A stretch of 64,000 bases of DNA from Stratiolaelaps scimitus (Eukaryota > Arthropoda > Arachnida > Mesostigmata > Laelapidae). The notes beneath the pieces were generated by a model. The model did no database searches and had not been told where the DNA came from. It saw only the letters and a list, made by a program, of their open reading frames with translations. The stretch is taken from positions 15,923,001-15,987,000 of the forward strand of contig JABWDB010000005.1 in NCBI GenBank assembly GCA_019614645.1. The letters run 5' to 3'. Below, in pieces: positions 25,866 to 39,563 of the stretch (position 1 is its first letter; each line of letters begins with the position of its first letter). The translations under genes were made by a program, and so were the position numbers.

Positions 25866-28445
25866 ATGGAGATTGGCGCTGTACCGTCGGAGCTGTCGGC
25901 TCGACCGCGCGCAAACATCGCGTTCTGTGGACTGGATCTAGAGAAACCGGAACATCAGACCATCTGGCAGGCGTTCACCGAGGCCCGAGCGCCGGAACGC
26001 GAGCCACTACAGTTCACCAACGTATCACTTGAGCATGTGTTCCCTCAAGCCAAAACAAAGGTACAAGAGACTATTCCACACATATTTTCCCAAAAAATAA
26101 TAAAAAAAATGGCTTTTGGATCGCTATTATTTCTACTATTGACAGTGTTAGTCGCGTTTGCACAGTTCGTTCAGCAACTAGATCCACCTTTATGGGTCGC
26201 GAGTTATATATATATATATATAAATAATATTAGATTAAATTCTAGGTTGAACTACTGGCAATAAAGACACACGATGATACGGTGAAAATAGACGGAAAAC
26301 ATTCGCTGACACGAAAGCGGTCGTTTGTTTCAGCGTACATCATATGAAGGTTATGTCGAGCGGGGCATCCTGAAGGCAAACTGGCTGACGAAGCATACCC
26401 GTCTAATTCCGGCCGTGGGTGTATTCTTCTTTGATCTCGACTGGGATGAACCAGATTTCGCGGAGCGCAAGGACCTTGCCGCCCAGAATCTTCTCCATTT
26501 TAAGCGGAACCTTTCAGGAAGGTAATCCATCAGTGGATTATTTAAAGTAAAATACGATTAATTTTCGAATTTCTCGTACAACATCCGCATGGCGTACAGA
26601 GGTAGAATCTAACGTTGACAAAAAGACGGCTACCTATGGAAGCCGCGCAAGCGTCGTTTGCCAAAAATTTCATCCTTACCATTGTTGTCTGTACGAATTC
26701 TACCAGGTAGCTACCTACCCCGATACGTTCAGAGGTTGCTCCCAAAAGCGATGTATCAACAACACATTTGGTTGTTAGTTAAAAACAAAAAACATGTTCT
26801 ATTCGCGTAATGCTTTTAGGGATAGCCGACTATGTCTAGTCCTAGTTCAGAGACGTGCAAGCTCTCCGGTCAGCGACAATAAGTTGGCTGCCGAACGGGC
26901 TCATGAGTTGACGCAAGCGTGCGAGATCCCACTTAAAGCCCTCTTCGTTCTACAGTATACCGAGCATTTACTCGGCTTCATTATGAGGTGAGCTAAATCT
27001 AATCTCCATAATGTTATTTAGATTATTAGGAGGGGACAGTTTCTTTGAAACTGTCCCGAAAGCTACTTACTAACATGCTTCATACTGTGTGACGTTTTCC
27101 AGCACAGAACAATACGCGCGAAATTACCATTATTCTCTGTGTCATTGCGGGGACTAACTTGGCCACAGAATGGCTACACATTGAGTTTGAATTGCTCGAC
27201 GAGGGAGCTAGGTTAGAGCCGGATTAGATCTTCCACCATTAGCGTGGGCAGAACATGTGGTCTGAGAGTGCATATCCTTAGATCTGTTATCGTGATTGAC
27301 CGTGATTTCACGAAGCCTCTCTGCTTCTTGAACTGCCTTCTTTAGGCTGGAGACAGCGATTATGGATCAGGCGAAGGGCTACTATTCAGCTGAATATCGT
27401 CGCATGGCTGGGCAGAATCAACTTGTGACCAAGGGCACCCACCAGCTTCTCTGTATTCGACACCACTTCAAGATGGCTACCTTTCAAGAACTCAAACAAG
27501 ATGCTTCGGTAGCAATCAAGTAGGTTCCCAAATTCTGAAGGTATCCATATTGTACAGAGCTATTGCTAATACAATTCAATTTTGCTAGAAAAAAATCGAG
27601 GCCACGATATTTAACGTTGAAGATATTCAAAGTAGGAATTAATCTAGGTCGGTCGTTATCGAACCCTCAATGCCGAGTATCAATGAATGACAAGTGGTCA
27701 AATTTCGGCCAATTCGTCTGATGAACTCTGCTGAACTCTTCTACAGGCACTATAAGCAGGCGTATATATTGCTTGCTGAATTACGTGCCACCGATCCGAA
27801 TCTACTGGAGGTGAAAACGATTGCCGGGATCATCAATTACAAGGTAAAGGAATCCCTGCAACCGCTGAGGTCCCTGTCACTGGCCCGGTAAATGTCATAG
27901 ATTTATTCGTGTAACTTGGACTTTCGAGGCCACATGCACAGTCAAGCGATTTCCCCTTTAAAAATTCTAGATCTCTGTGACCGATCTGATCCATGGATCA
28001 TGGAAGTCCTCAACATTATTCACAGATACAGCAAGGCGACTGCTGTATGATTAGCGGCTACGTCGTTGTCGTTCGATCCGTCGAGCGGTCAGCGCGGCAC
28101 CAAGTCGCCAATCGCTAAGATTTCTGGATACGGGATTTCGGGTGCCTTCTCTCTCTCTCTTGCTCTCTCAATCTCTCTATTTCTCACTCTCTCTTCCTCT
28201 CTCTATCTCGACAGATTTGTCAACTGTACTATGAACAGAATACTCCACTGGAGGCCATTCATCAGCTACGACGGCACATGGAGAATTTCAAGACTGCTGC
28301 TGGGCCTCCCGCCCTTGCGTTTGAACACTACGCCTGGCTGAGTGAGTTTCGCTAATTCCCTTCATCTACCTTTGCCACAAACAATGGGTTAACATAGACT
28401 AGCGTTTCCTCTTTCATTTTTAGGTACGTCTAATATATACATATA

Positions 28446-28489
<44 letters not shown>

Positions 28490-29773
28490 CCTGAGATTCG
28501 CGCAGCTATGTGATACGATGCAAGTGTAAGAAGGCACGGTCGTAGAATCATCGAGACGCCTGGACAACTATTACGATAACAATCCTAGTTTGAAGACGTA
28601 GACTTTCTCCTTGAGACGTATATACCTGATTCCATAAAGGCAAGTATACATACATGTATACATTTTTCAATCAAAATTTACTTGTACTACATAGCGTGAA
28701 GTAGATATTGCCCCACATTAAAACCGTCACATTGCTGCACTCAAATTCCGGACGACAGGTAAACAAAGTCAATTATTTGGTGACCTGTTCGAGTTGGCAA
28801 TCCGTCGAGGTCTCACCCCTATCCAGACGCAGCACCCCGGTTTCTACTACTCGTCTGCGGCACAGTACGCGGTTCAAAGAAAGAAGTCAGCAAGACAGCT
28901 GTGTCAGGTGAGGCGAATGAGAAGATGCTCATTACCCTGAACAAAATGCAGGATATATATGTATGTGACAGCAACATTTACCCAAATGTATTTTGGCGTT
29001 ACGATTCCTTATTAGTTACTATTATTGATATGATCCACTGCCATGTTGTAATGGCAACGTTATACGGAACTTTTTTAGCGCACTTAACAATATCTACCTT
29101 GCGTCAATAATACGCGTGCGTACTTTGGAATGTTACCTCAACTGGTCTCTACTCCGGGATTACGGAAACGGACAATACGGCAGTCTGTAACGACGTACCC
29201 ATTGCCGGATCCGTTGGCGACCGCCGATCAGGTTCCGTACTATGGGCAGAGGCCGTGGAGAGCCGCGGCTGCAAAGGGCGAGGCCCCGGATCCAGCCCTG
29301 GAGGAACTCGCCGTCCGAGCGCTGCAATTTCGGGAAAGAGAAACCAATCATTCGGTACGTGCCGCGTTAAATTCGTGCTCAATGAATGTGTACGTCTTCG
29401 TATGTGGTCACCTCGATGTTGTACTTCCAGTTCCTTCTACGAACGCCGTCGGTAGCCGCGAAATCGAGCGATACAGGCTGCGCGTGATCGAACTGATTTT
29501 TTTTCCCTAGAGGAATGGATGGCCGACGATAAAGGAGATTAGTGATGACCGAAAGATCTCTCTCTCTCTGTTGAATTTGCAGAGTATTATCATTCCACTG
29601 TTGAGCGGCGCCGTATCCCAGTTCAAAAAGTACAAAGGACCTCGAATCAAGCGCCACCAGAGTAAGTACTAATCGAGTCCTGTGATGTGTTTTAGGCAAC
29701 TAGCTATGGTGAGATATAGTTGGAGTACTCAGACTTCTCGATTGCCGCTGCTGATACTGCACACGCTAGTGTT

Positions 29774-29817
<44 letters not shown>

Positions 29818-30525
29818 ACTATATTTATATATAATAAAAAAATAACAACAATATTAACTCCTGAAATTGGATGCGAGGGAAAAAATGAATTGACAAATGT
29901 TTCTCTTTCTTTTTTGTATTTTTAGTGGTGTTACTGGCTGAGGAATACGCAAGCAATTCTGAGCCTGATAAGGCCCTCTCGATATTGATGCATGTCCTTA
30001 TTGATTTTCGACAAGAACGTTGGCCGCCACTACTTACGCGCATTCTCGGTACAGCTTTAAGGGTGGCTTATCTTGCTGCAAATCCTGTCCACTTTCTGAC
30101 ACTTGCCCTCGAGTACATGGCAACCTGTAAGTTCCACCGTCGTAACTAACTAAATCATTCACATGTCCCAGCCCCGGTTTATTGTGCTGACGAGGATACC
30201 AGAAAAGGTGTATACTTATAATAAAATATTTATTTTAATAAATATTTAACCTAGGCAAAGTTATCTTGAACGCGGACGACTGGTCATATATGGCCCAAGC
30301 AGGTCCCAGGTACAGCAAGCTCTAGCTTGCCTCCACGTCGCTGTAAACGCTTTGGGTCTAACGGTTAACCAGAGCAAGACGGGAGCAATGAATTTCCACG
30401 AACCAGATAACCATTGCAGGCTCTCTAGATGCGAAGCCAACTATGATAAATAACACGCCGCCTCCTGTCCTCTGGTCCCATCCTTAGGTAGCTTGGTGAA
30501 AATACCAATCAGTTAGAGCTTATGT

Positions 30526-30561
<36 letters not shown>

Positions 30562-32779
30562 CTTGAGCTATGGATCTGTCTTTATATATCTTTATATGTC
30601 ATACCGTACATCTAGTAATAATCGCATATATATTCATCCTCGATCGTTATCGAGTACAATTGTAATCGCAATTATAATTAACGGTACCATGCACATATGC
30701 AAATTTGTATTGTATTTGCATTTGTATTGTTTTATTTCTTGCTGATGAACTACCTGACAAAGGTGAAATAAAATATCTATTTAAATGCAGTTTGTGAGCT
30801 TTTCGGTAAGCTAGACTCACTAGATGCATGTGTTGATTTTGGTTTGACTTCCGCGCCTTAGATGCTTATTACACTCTGTAGCTTGATGACTACAACTTGT
30901 CTCATGTGCACATATCAACAGCTATGGATTCATAGAGAAATGATGTTCAAATGTCACATGAATATCTGCCTCTTTGGAGACAGATGATGGTTGGAAGGTC
31001 ATCTGCGATAGTCCGTCGTGTTTTTTAATGTTATGGCTGGCATTATTATGCTGATGATAGCGGTGTACGTTGCTGCCAGCACATGCATATTTATGATAGT
31101 ATTTAAATGAACGGTATCAATATCACATAAAATCATGTTCAATTCGCTTCCTTCCCACGTCCTAGGGACGGATTGTACAGCGGAGCAGCGTGACGGTCTG
31201 TTGAAAAGCGTCGCCCGTCTCCTCGATGGCCAGCCGCCCAGTCGGCCGTTCGCTGACCTCGAGGACACATCTTCCCTTTGGACCGAGAAATTGCAAACGT
31301 TCAAAGCCGATGGTCCCGTTCAGCTAGACATGGACAAGGTAATAAATCTGCGAGAAAAAAATGCGGGACCCAAATCAAGTTAATCTAGTGTTTTGCGTGT
31401 GCGTAGATTAAGCTCCTCTTTTTACTGAGAAGCTTATATTAAAGCGTATCAGTGACAGGGCGTACGCCGCTCACAGTCCGATAGTGGAGTAAGGTTTTAG
31501 CCTCCGCAGTGCCGGTGAGAAACCATTTCTGAATATTCAATACATTATAATATGTGTACCTATATGAAATACCTGCTACCGCCTTTGATTAAAAAAATTC
31601 TCCGAGTCCTAGTATGATATATATATATATATATATATATTATTTTGAGGACTGTTTGTTTGCTGGATATTCTGGATTAATTTGCCACTTGTTAGTGATC
31701 AGTATCCCCTGACGCTTAATTTCGTTTGTCTGTCTCAACATGCAGGTTCGATCGTGCATCTATTGCAAGGCGTACTTCAGCTCGTGTTCATACTCCTCTG
31801 ACGAGACGATCCAATTACACATCTATGTTCGGTCGCAATTGCCATTCGACGTCAACTTTATCGCACGTTTCAACGTCCATTTCAACCACAGCGTAAGATT
31901 TCCGCTCCCTGTTCGCCTTGTACCTAACAACCATCAGGGTGATGGAAAATTGGACAAAATCCATTATTGCCAATATTTGACGATTGCTAGCTTAATACTA
32001 TGATTGAATCATACCGTTGTGCTTCCAGCGTCGATACTTTGTGTACTGGAAAAGAAAAACACGTTGGTGTACAACTATTCCGCTGATCGAATTGATATTT
32101 ACACATATTAATTATAGTAAATTGGTTATTTTTTGGATGTGCTGTTGTTATTGTTGTTGAAATGCAGGTGTACGATGGCCAATGTTCGATATCAGATAAT
32201 CGCGATAACCGCGTTTTGGGCCTTGTAGCTGGCAGGACGCACACTTTTAGTTTTACGTTTCCTGCTGGTCAGCAGCATGTCGGCACTCAAATTAAGGTAA
32301 TATCTACAAACAAGTTAGTTCAACTGTCTTCAGTCATTTTTACGCGCATGTGTTACATAGAGATGCTCTAGAAAGCTGCATATCGGTATATTTTGCCGCC
32401 CTTTAATAGAGCTTAAATCTAAATGATACTAAGGTCAATGAAGAGAATTTGTACCTTTAATCAGGTATGCTCTTCTCTTCGAGCAGGTCGTCGGTGTATC
32501 TATGCTCCTCGGTCAACCCGAATGGGAGGGTCCACCGTGTAAGCCTCTTCTGCAGCTGAACTGGACGGCAGCCTCATTAGGGACTCAGTTCTTCCGACTA
32601 GCCTGGGATCCAATTCCTAGTCGGGCAGTTAAACAGCAACGCGAACAAGATTTCAGAGAGCTACCGTATCGTCTCGTATCCAGGTAACACCAATCATTGA
32701 TAACTGTGTGTGTGCACACGCAAATAAATAAGCCAGAGACATATACAATCGTATCATTTCATTACAACTGATTACATAC

Positions 32780-32836
<57 letters not shown>

Positions 32837-35800
32837 GCGCGGTGTTAGGAAAGTTACGCAACCATATGAAACGCTAACCAAAACCAACGTTCTCACAGGT
32901 AACCCTCAGTGCTATACGCTTGATTTTTCTTTTAAATATAACACATATTCAGACAGTAACCTTTATATTAAAATACAAAGCTAGAAAAAAGAGCAAATGC
33001 GCCCGTAAACGTCTTCGTAGAGGGCGGCACAACTTCCTTAGCTCAATTCCATTTAGTTTCAAAGTTTGCAGTCCTCTACGATAGCCTTTGATCAATATCT
33101 TCCCTTTCATATTCGTTTAGAAATATACGTTCAAATCTAGACATGCATTTACTGATAAGTGCAAAGTTACCTTATTAGTGAAATATAATTGCAAAGTTAC
33201 CTCCGAAACCCTCAAGCGTTGCTCGGTCTCACACAGGCTTGCGTGACTTGAAGAATACCCTGTGTTTTAATGCAGAGCCACTACAGATATTCTCTCATTG
33301 TTTTTCCTCCACATCTGGTGTGTATAGTATCGTGCATCGCGAAGCTCGAATGGGTGTCTCGTGGTCACTCGAAGGCCCAGCTCTCGTTGGGGAATTGCTT
33401 CCCGTGCGGATTCAACTGGCAAATAACGAGGCTGGCGATATCGGAAATGTCAAGCTGACTCTATCTACCACCGTTCCCAATAGTGCGTATTTATTTGTAT
33501 CCGACAGAGGTTTAGGACCTTGGGCCAACTAACTTACGTCATAGGACAACACCATCTAAGAAGACTAGAATAGAATGTTCGCCGTGACATATCGCTTCTT
33601 CCTGAGTTGTTGTGTATCTGCTAATCACGATCATGTAGTCTTGCACATGATACAAGTAGATGTTTTCCGCGCTATACTATGAATATCACGTATGGCTAAT
33701 ACTAAAGTGCTGGTTTATCCTCAGCCGTCGTGACACTCGATCCATCGCTGGCTGCTGATGCGGGCTCGTCTGTGACGGTCGACGTACCGCCCGTACGATC
33801 TGGAGCCTCTCAAAGCGTTGAGGTCTTTGTCAAGGCTGCTGACTCAGGCAGTCGAGAACTCGAATTAACCGTCTTCTATGAGACGCCGCTTGTACTGTCC
33901 GAGGGCAAGAACGTCTTGTGCAGGTAATGAAATTGTGTGCTTATTTTTACACGTCTACCTGCTCTATATATTTATTAGGCTGACACACATATAAGTTAAA
34001 ACAAAGATTTTTTACTATAAGTTAGCGGTATGTACCTCTTTTATTTACACACTGGTCCCAGAGTTCTGGCAGCCTTCTAACGGCTAGGTATGCACCATTT
34101 CTATTACAAATTATAACTTCGTTATTTAAGGCCTCTCGGAGCAAATCGATGTTTGCATACTTTTGGCCACCTATAGCCCTCTTTAATTGATGGAAGCAAG
34201 ATTAGTCATACGGGCTGAAATTGGGAGAATAGGGGGAGTGACGCTCAATTTTCTTGGCCAGAATCCTGGATATATATATAGATATATATATATATAATAT
34301 CCTAAGCCTGGATATATATATATATATATCCACATATGATTTTTACAAGTTTTGGTTTGCAATCGTTTATTATATAGGTGTCACAAGCAGGATCGACATA
34401 AACTCGAAGCCACAGTTGCGTTTTCATTGGAAGGCCACCTGCTCAATAAAAAGGTAGGTGTTCATTTGCATATATATAACTTTATAATCTATTGTATAGA
34501 AAAATAGAGCACTGATCGCGTGTACCTTTTGCTGTAAGCTGTCGCTGGGGAATTATGAAGAATGATTTAGATGATGGCTGAGAAAAGGCTAAAACGCTTG
34601 GGCACTTTTGTCATCACTGGTCTATTGTGGGTCCTTCGCAGAAGGCTCCCCTGTAGAATATGATAAAAAAATTGTCTATATTTTTGTTGGATTTAGTTGA
34701 ATCCCGTAACGAAACTTCACGGTGGGGAGCCTTTCGTTCTGGCTGTAGACGTCTCTTGTATCGCGGACGGCGGAACAACACTTCAGCTGGGGGAAGGTCA
34801 ACTACAGCTTGCACCGCATGCCTCAATGGCAAACAACAGCGGCCGCCGAATATCTTCTGGTATGGATACTATTATACATCCGCGCCAGAGTGGTAAAATT
34901 TAAGTTACTTAAATACTTCATACCACACACGCTCTCGTTGCGTTAGGCGTTTATCTGAATTAAGCAAGCGCAAGCAGCAGGATCAAATGAAATAATCATC
35001 GACCGCGAAGGTCTGCCCCGAATCTAACAGACTATTCCCTTTTGTCGATCATGCGAATTGATCGTTCGTTCTATGGTGATGTTGGCTTCGTTCTCTTACA
35101 CTCAGCTCCGATGTCTCAAATGGACGGAGTCCAGCTGCGTAGTGGCGAATCTGCCCGTTCGTGTTACACACTTGAAGTGACTTCGCCAGCCGCAGGGGAA
35201 CCGCCGGCATCGCTTGGCCACTTTCGATTTCTTTGGCGCAGGTTAGTGCTGCAGACACCGTGCGTCGCCACTGTACGGCCGATATTTCCAATTCGGTCTA
35301 TATCATACAATCATCACTGCGTTATATGCTGATAGTACCAGGAGTTACTGTAGTCATTCAAGCTATCTATAATATATATGCCAGCAGCATATGTGTGACA
35401 TATAAGCAGAGCGCACCCAATAGGGATTCTGTTAAATAAAAATGAATATGTATATATATATGTGTTACTATTTATAATCGTCGTCTCACGGTGAAGCGAG
35501 GAAGCATTTATCGAGGGCTTACCTCGTGTATTAGGAACCGCTGGGCTGACGTTTTGTGTTTCATGTATCTACTTTGCTGTACTGTTTCTCTAGGAGTTCC
35601 TATGCACACTGGAACACCGCCCAGCTAACGCTTGCCGCTCCAGTCGTTCTAGCGTGTCCACTGTCGTTGTCCCTCGAAGTTCCTCCACATGCCCGAGTTT
35701 CGACTCCACTGTTCGTCTCGTACCTATTACGGAACCGCAGCGAACGGGTCCAGGAGCTCAGTCTTCAGGTGAACTCATCCGAGGGCTTTATGTTCTCCGG

Positions 35801-36017
35801 TAGTAAGCAGGTTAGTAGTAATGTTATTTTTGAGAAAGACGACAAGGCAAAGCAAAGCGCCCATTCACAGAGGCGCATACAGTTACGTTTATTATTTGTT
35901 CGAACTTTTCTCTGCTGGTAGGAATTCATGGCGCTGAATCGCTTTATGTGAACAGTCGATCTGTGTCAATTCGTACTGTAGGGAGTGGCGATTTGACGTT
36001 CGCTAACTGACAATAGA

Positions 36018-36054
<37 letters not shown>

Positions 36055-36300
36055 CAACGTCTAATTATATGCCCGTATTACAAATATCCGCAGTTGTCGC
36101 TCCGGATCGCGCCTGGCGCTGTGGAGCGCCTCCAGTACACGCTGTATCCATTGGTCGCGGGCTATGTGGCACTTCCTAAGCTTCAACTGCTCCTTGACCC
36201 CTCGATCGCCCCCGTGGAGATGGACTCGGCTGCTCGGGAAATGCTGCCATCATTTATTTTCGTCATGCCACACAGCAGAGGCACCCGAAGCCCAAGCTAG
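25866..36300 (+). CDS. Trappc11: TRAPPC11 (foie gras / gryzun) homologue, complete copy 1, 21 exons
   Basis: TRAPPC11 is a large subunit of the TRAPPIII tethering complex and acts in ER-to-Golgi transport and protein glycosylation. Exons: 25866-26060, 26334-26521, 26820-26987, 27346-27519, 27747-27843, 28215-28341, 28759-28907, 29184-29354, 29583-29661, 29926-30126, 31166-31338, 31746-31892, 32168-32296, 32487-32683, 33328-33482, 33725-33923, 34378-34453, 34697-34859, 35106-35241, 35594-35810, 36094-36300 (TAG). Every intron is GT-AG and every phase joins, giving 3348 bases, 1115 residues (human about 1133). The N-terminal block carries [12 protein letters not shown]. The foie-gras region (about residues 240-520) includes [26 protein letters not shown] and [16 protein letters not shown]. 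The gryzun C-terminal part covers about residues 600-1115 ([45 protein letters not shown]). An AATAAA at about 36893 is a possible polyadenylation signal. It is the upstream, intact member of a tandem pair. Confidence 0.96.
27033..27057. repeat. Perfect 11-bp hairpin in TRAPPC11 intron 3
   Basis: GGGACAGTTTC is followed by a three-base TTT loop and its exact reverse complement GAAACTGTCCC. It lies inside intron 3 of copy 1. It is compact and has no poly-T tail on the plus strand. Role unknown. Confidence 0.7.
28432..28490. repeat. (TA)n microsatellite in TRAPPC11 intron 6
   Basis: A near-continuous AT run of about 58 bases with two phase slips. Confidence 0.95.
29774..29831. repeat. (TA)n microsatellite in TRAPPC11 intron 9
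   Basis: An AT run of about 35 bases followed by an interrupted AT tail. A similar run sits in the corresponding intron of copy 2 (43878-43913). Confidence 0.95.
30257..30515 (+). mobile_element. Degenerate non-LTR retrotransposon reverse transcriptase fragment
   Basis: Inside intron 10 of TRAPPC11 copy 1 there are broken pieces of a LINE-type reverse transcriptase. At 30257-30310 a frame reads [15 protein letters not shown], resembling the catalytic YADD block with the tyrosine codon changed to asparagine. After a frame slip near 30309, [16 protein letters not shown] corresponds to the block that usually reads GLxVN..KT. A further slip leads to SLGSLVK at about 30485, which resembles the YLGSL block of RTE/jockey-type elements. 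Frameshifts, stops and loss of the YADD tyrosine show it is dead. I cannot define the element ends. Confidence 0.75.
30529..30561. repeat. (TA)n microsatellite next to the RT fragment
   Basis: An AT run immediately downstream of the reverse transcriptase fragment. It could be a microsatellite tail seeded by the inserted element, as is common for LINE 3' ends, but this is inference. Confidence 0.85.
32785..32836. repeat. (TA)n microsatellite in TRAPPC11 intron 14
   Basis: An AT run of about 50 bases with one interruption. Confidence 0.95.
36020..36052. repeat. (TA)n microsatellite in TRAPPC11 intron 20
   Basis: An AT run of about 33 bases ending about 40 bases before the last exon, close to where the branch point and pyrimidine tract should be. 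Confidence 0.95.
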
Positions 36301-38462
36301 AGACGCCTTATAACAGCCTAAGCCCCGACTAGACGCAGGGCAAAATGTATAGCAATCGTGAGGTTTACGATTGCGACCCGTGTCGCCCTTCATACTTTTC
36401 GAGAAACGGGCCTGCGTTTTTCGATTGTTGATATATCCCTATGTTCCTTCTACAAGGACTCGAGGTACGAGGCACTGCTCTGCGAGCGTCGCTTTGAGTC
36501 AGGTCGCCAACCAATGCAGCTTGAGTTGGCAGCGAAATTCGGGTTGATGTGATGTAGCTACCTTGACCATTTGCTGGGGTTGGATAGAAACCCGTGATTG
36601 TATATCGTGCCTGCTCGAACAGATATGATATCGTCGACAGATCGACAGCAATACTCTGTAACAGGCACCTACTTGATGGACGAGCTACACATAATTTAGC
36701 GAGTTGGAACTGATGTCATAAAATATAGACGATTAATCGCCACAACACCGAGATAACGGGAGAAGCTGATTATCGATTACGTGGACATATTAATGTATTA
36801 TACTCGATTATCAAATGTTAAATCGAATGTTTCGCTTTTCGTTTCTGTTGACATTTATAATATAGAAGAACATAAAAAGCATTGCGACCCGAGAATAAAG
36901 TATTTTTTGCAGGCATTTATCTATTTTTTATTTTCATCTTCACTAGTCACAGTCCACTTGTGAACATTTGGTCAATGTAGAATAAATGACACCTCCATCA
37001 GTATTTTAATGACAACGACTACTGCCGGCTTTCAAATCTAATATTGGAAAATATTTGCGCTAGCGATTTTCTGGATGATGAAACAAACACAACCTAGCGA
37101 AAAGCCAGGAGATATTTGACAGCAGTTTATGTCCTAAATTGAATTGTCTACAAACGGATGACTCAGCTACCAAGAGAATTCGCCTTCTGCAGACATTTAT
37201 TATACAACAAATCATAGATACACAATGCATACGACATTGGAACACGTTTCAGTGAGAAATTATGACCCCTAATTGGTATTGGAGGCTTACAACATTCTCG
37301 CTATCGTTAGCAGCAGCCAATTACAATATCACAATTATCACAGGTTAGGTTCGTTTACTAGATGTTTTCTGGCGATCTTGCTAGACCTGCGTAGATAAGT
37401 ACAAATCGTAACCTTCACAGTAAGGTGATTCCGTGGTCGCCGATTGCTCACTACAAATACTGCTTCTCCTCTGGAGATACTATACACAGGAACTTATAGT
37501 GTTCCTAGTCTACGATCAGTCGCAAAATCTTCCAGGTCGATAATGTGTGAGTCTGAAAAAGTTCTAAATTCTGGTGAGAGCATAGCAAATAACCTGTGCA
37601 GATTATGTGTTAATGTCGGCAGCCCCACAAACTAACCACGGAAAGTGATTGTTTGCATACATGTGTGTGTACGTGTATGATCGAAACGGAATGCATCATG
37701 GAATCTTGTGCCATTGCTACAAGGCTTTCATCAGTGGGGGATATGTGTATATGTGCCAGCACGTCATATTTTAGTCTTGAAAGTGCTGGTTTTAGCAAAA
37801 TAAACGTATAAATTAATAAAAAAAAATAACGAACAAGTGTTATATGGGTGCGATCATTTGGGTCATTTTTACCTTCAGTTTACTTAGACGAATCTGTCCG
37901 TGCTCTAACGGTGGAAGGAGGCGAAATTGCCGAAGTGAAACGTAAGAACAGAAGATTTTCTGTCAACGGCAAATATAGGCCTCCGAGTCGACTCATATAT
38001 ATATATATATATATATTTATTTATTTATTTATATAGTTTTTATCTGCGATAATCCAAAAAGGAGTTTGAGTATCTATGAAACGCAACTTAGGTATTTAAC
38101 TCTCAGCTCTTGTCGATGCATTGTTCTCTGTTCTCAATGTCCACCGGGTCGTGAAATAGCTCGTCACAATAGCCACATGCAGACAAATTTCGAGTCTAGC
38201 AACGCAAACAAACATATAGTTATTTATATATATTGGGATACGTAATCGCTGCTACCTATCGTGCATTTTATTACTGTATATATATATATATATATATATT
38301 CGCAGAGGGTCGATTTTCCTTCATAGGCTACGCTGGTCCTCGAGTTTGTCCACTTTAGTAAGCAAGTGTGAACCACACAGCATACCGTGCTGTATGCTTT
38401 TGCTGTTGAACACGTTGCCGATACAATCAAGCGATTACAGTGAATCAATTACAATTAATTGA
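36301..38462. other. 3' flank of TRAPPC11 copy 1 and spacer
   Basis: No recognised gene. It presumably begins with the copy-1 3' UTR, with possible AATAAA signals near 36893 and 36980. Short open frames occur on both strands (for example 36358-36552 and 37848-38036 plus) without recognisable motifs. The frame at 37848 runs into a (TA)n tract at about 37997-38016, and another TA tract lies at 38277-38300. Confidence 0.4.
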
Positions 38463-39563
38463 TCTACCAACGAATGCGCCATCGGTCGCCTTGTTGCAAG
38501 TGATCCTCTGCTCAAGACGACTGATAATCTCCAATTTATTCGATCGAGAGAACTCGAGCAAACCATCAATTTCGAAGAGATCTCCTCCAAAGGAAACTCC
38601 ACGGCTCTGAGTAACGTTGACATGTTCAGCTGCTCAGCAGACTGAATTACCCCGCTCTTGCCATATACAACAACATGTTCAAGGGTTCTATGAAGCTCAA
38701 TTAAATACGTTTTGTCTCTCAGCTGTTCCTCGACGATGTGGGCTCTATTTGCTTACAATGTGCACGATTTAATCGCTGGTCATAGTGGCGTTGTAAAATT
38801 GGATGGTGTCTTGTGTATGCCATATGCTCGTTAGGCTAACAGTCAGCGCAATTGTAAGCGGTACAGTGTGTTTCAAGCAACCAAGTTAACCGATTCATAC
38901 CAGAGAGAGATTTTCTTCAATCGTTGGCAAGGTGAACTGCTCATCGGTAGACAATAATACAAGGAAAGGTAAGGTATGGGTTTTTTTATTGGTTTATTAA
39001 ATGAACCAGTTTTACAATGGCTAATTTTCGTTTGTTTGTACAGGCCAAGCTGTTTGTGCCTAGACATGTGTCGAGTTGGACATCCATGAATCGGGATGAT
39101 ACGTTTTACGATATGCTGCTCTACACTAGATGGTTTTGATCGTTCCTGAGTGTATAAATACGACACAAAATGCAAACGCCTGGAAACAAATTCCAGATGT
39201 TTTCAATACACTGAAATTACTGAACGAAAGCATAGAGAGCGGGTATACTATCCTGGATAATTTCCTGCATTCTAACCAAATAAATAATATCTGTACTACA
39301 ATGTTAGTAAAGCATTCGTCCGCTATAAAAAGTTGCAAAAACTTTACAACCAGAACAAAAATGGTGCTTGGCCCACCATCATCGACACGTTCCTTGTTAC
39401 CAGTGAAATGTTGGAAACGCAGATTAAATTGACTGAAAAGAACCCGACGTTCCACTGGTGGCCAGAGTACACTCAAGTTTTATTGTATAATATGAATAAA
39501 TACATTTCTAATTACTATAGTAGTAAAGTAACGAAATTAGTTCGCTTACTTGAGGTTGCATGA
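38463..39563 (+). pseudogene. Broken unidentified reading frame between the TRAPPC11 copies
   Basis: Several protein-like frames follow one another on the plus strand with frame changes. One is open for 60 residues at 38463-38645. A good acceptor (TTTGTTTGTACAG) precedes a frame from 39044 that reads AKLFVPRHVSSWTSMNRDDT and stops at 39139. An overlapping frame runs from 39130 through NESIESGYTILDNFLHSNQ. A third frame from about 39300 includes NQNKNGAWPTIIDTFLVTSE and ends in TGA at 39563. The residue composition is more protein-like than random AT-rich DNA, and the successive frames overlap where each one ends, as in a decayed gene or an inserted element. I do not recognise the family, so the call could be wrong and this could be chance open frames. 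Confidence 0.3.
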
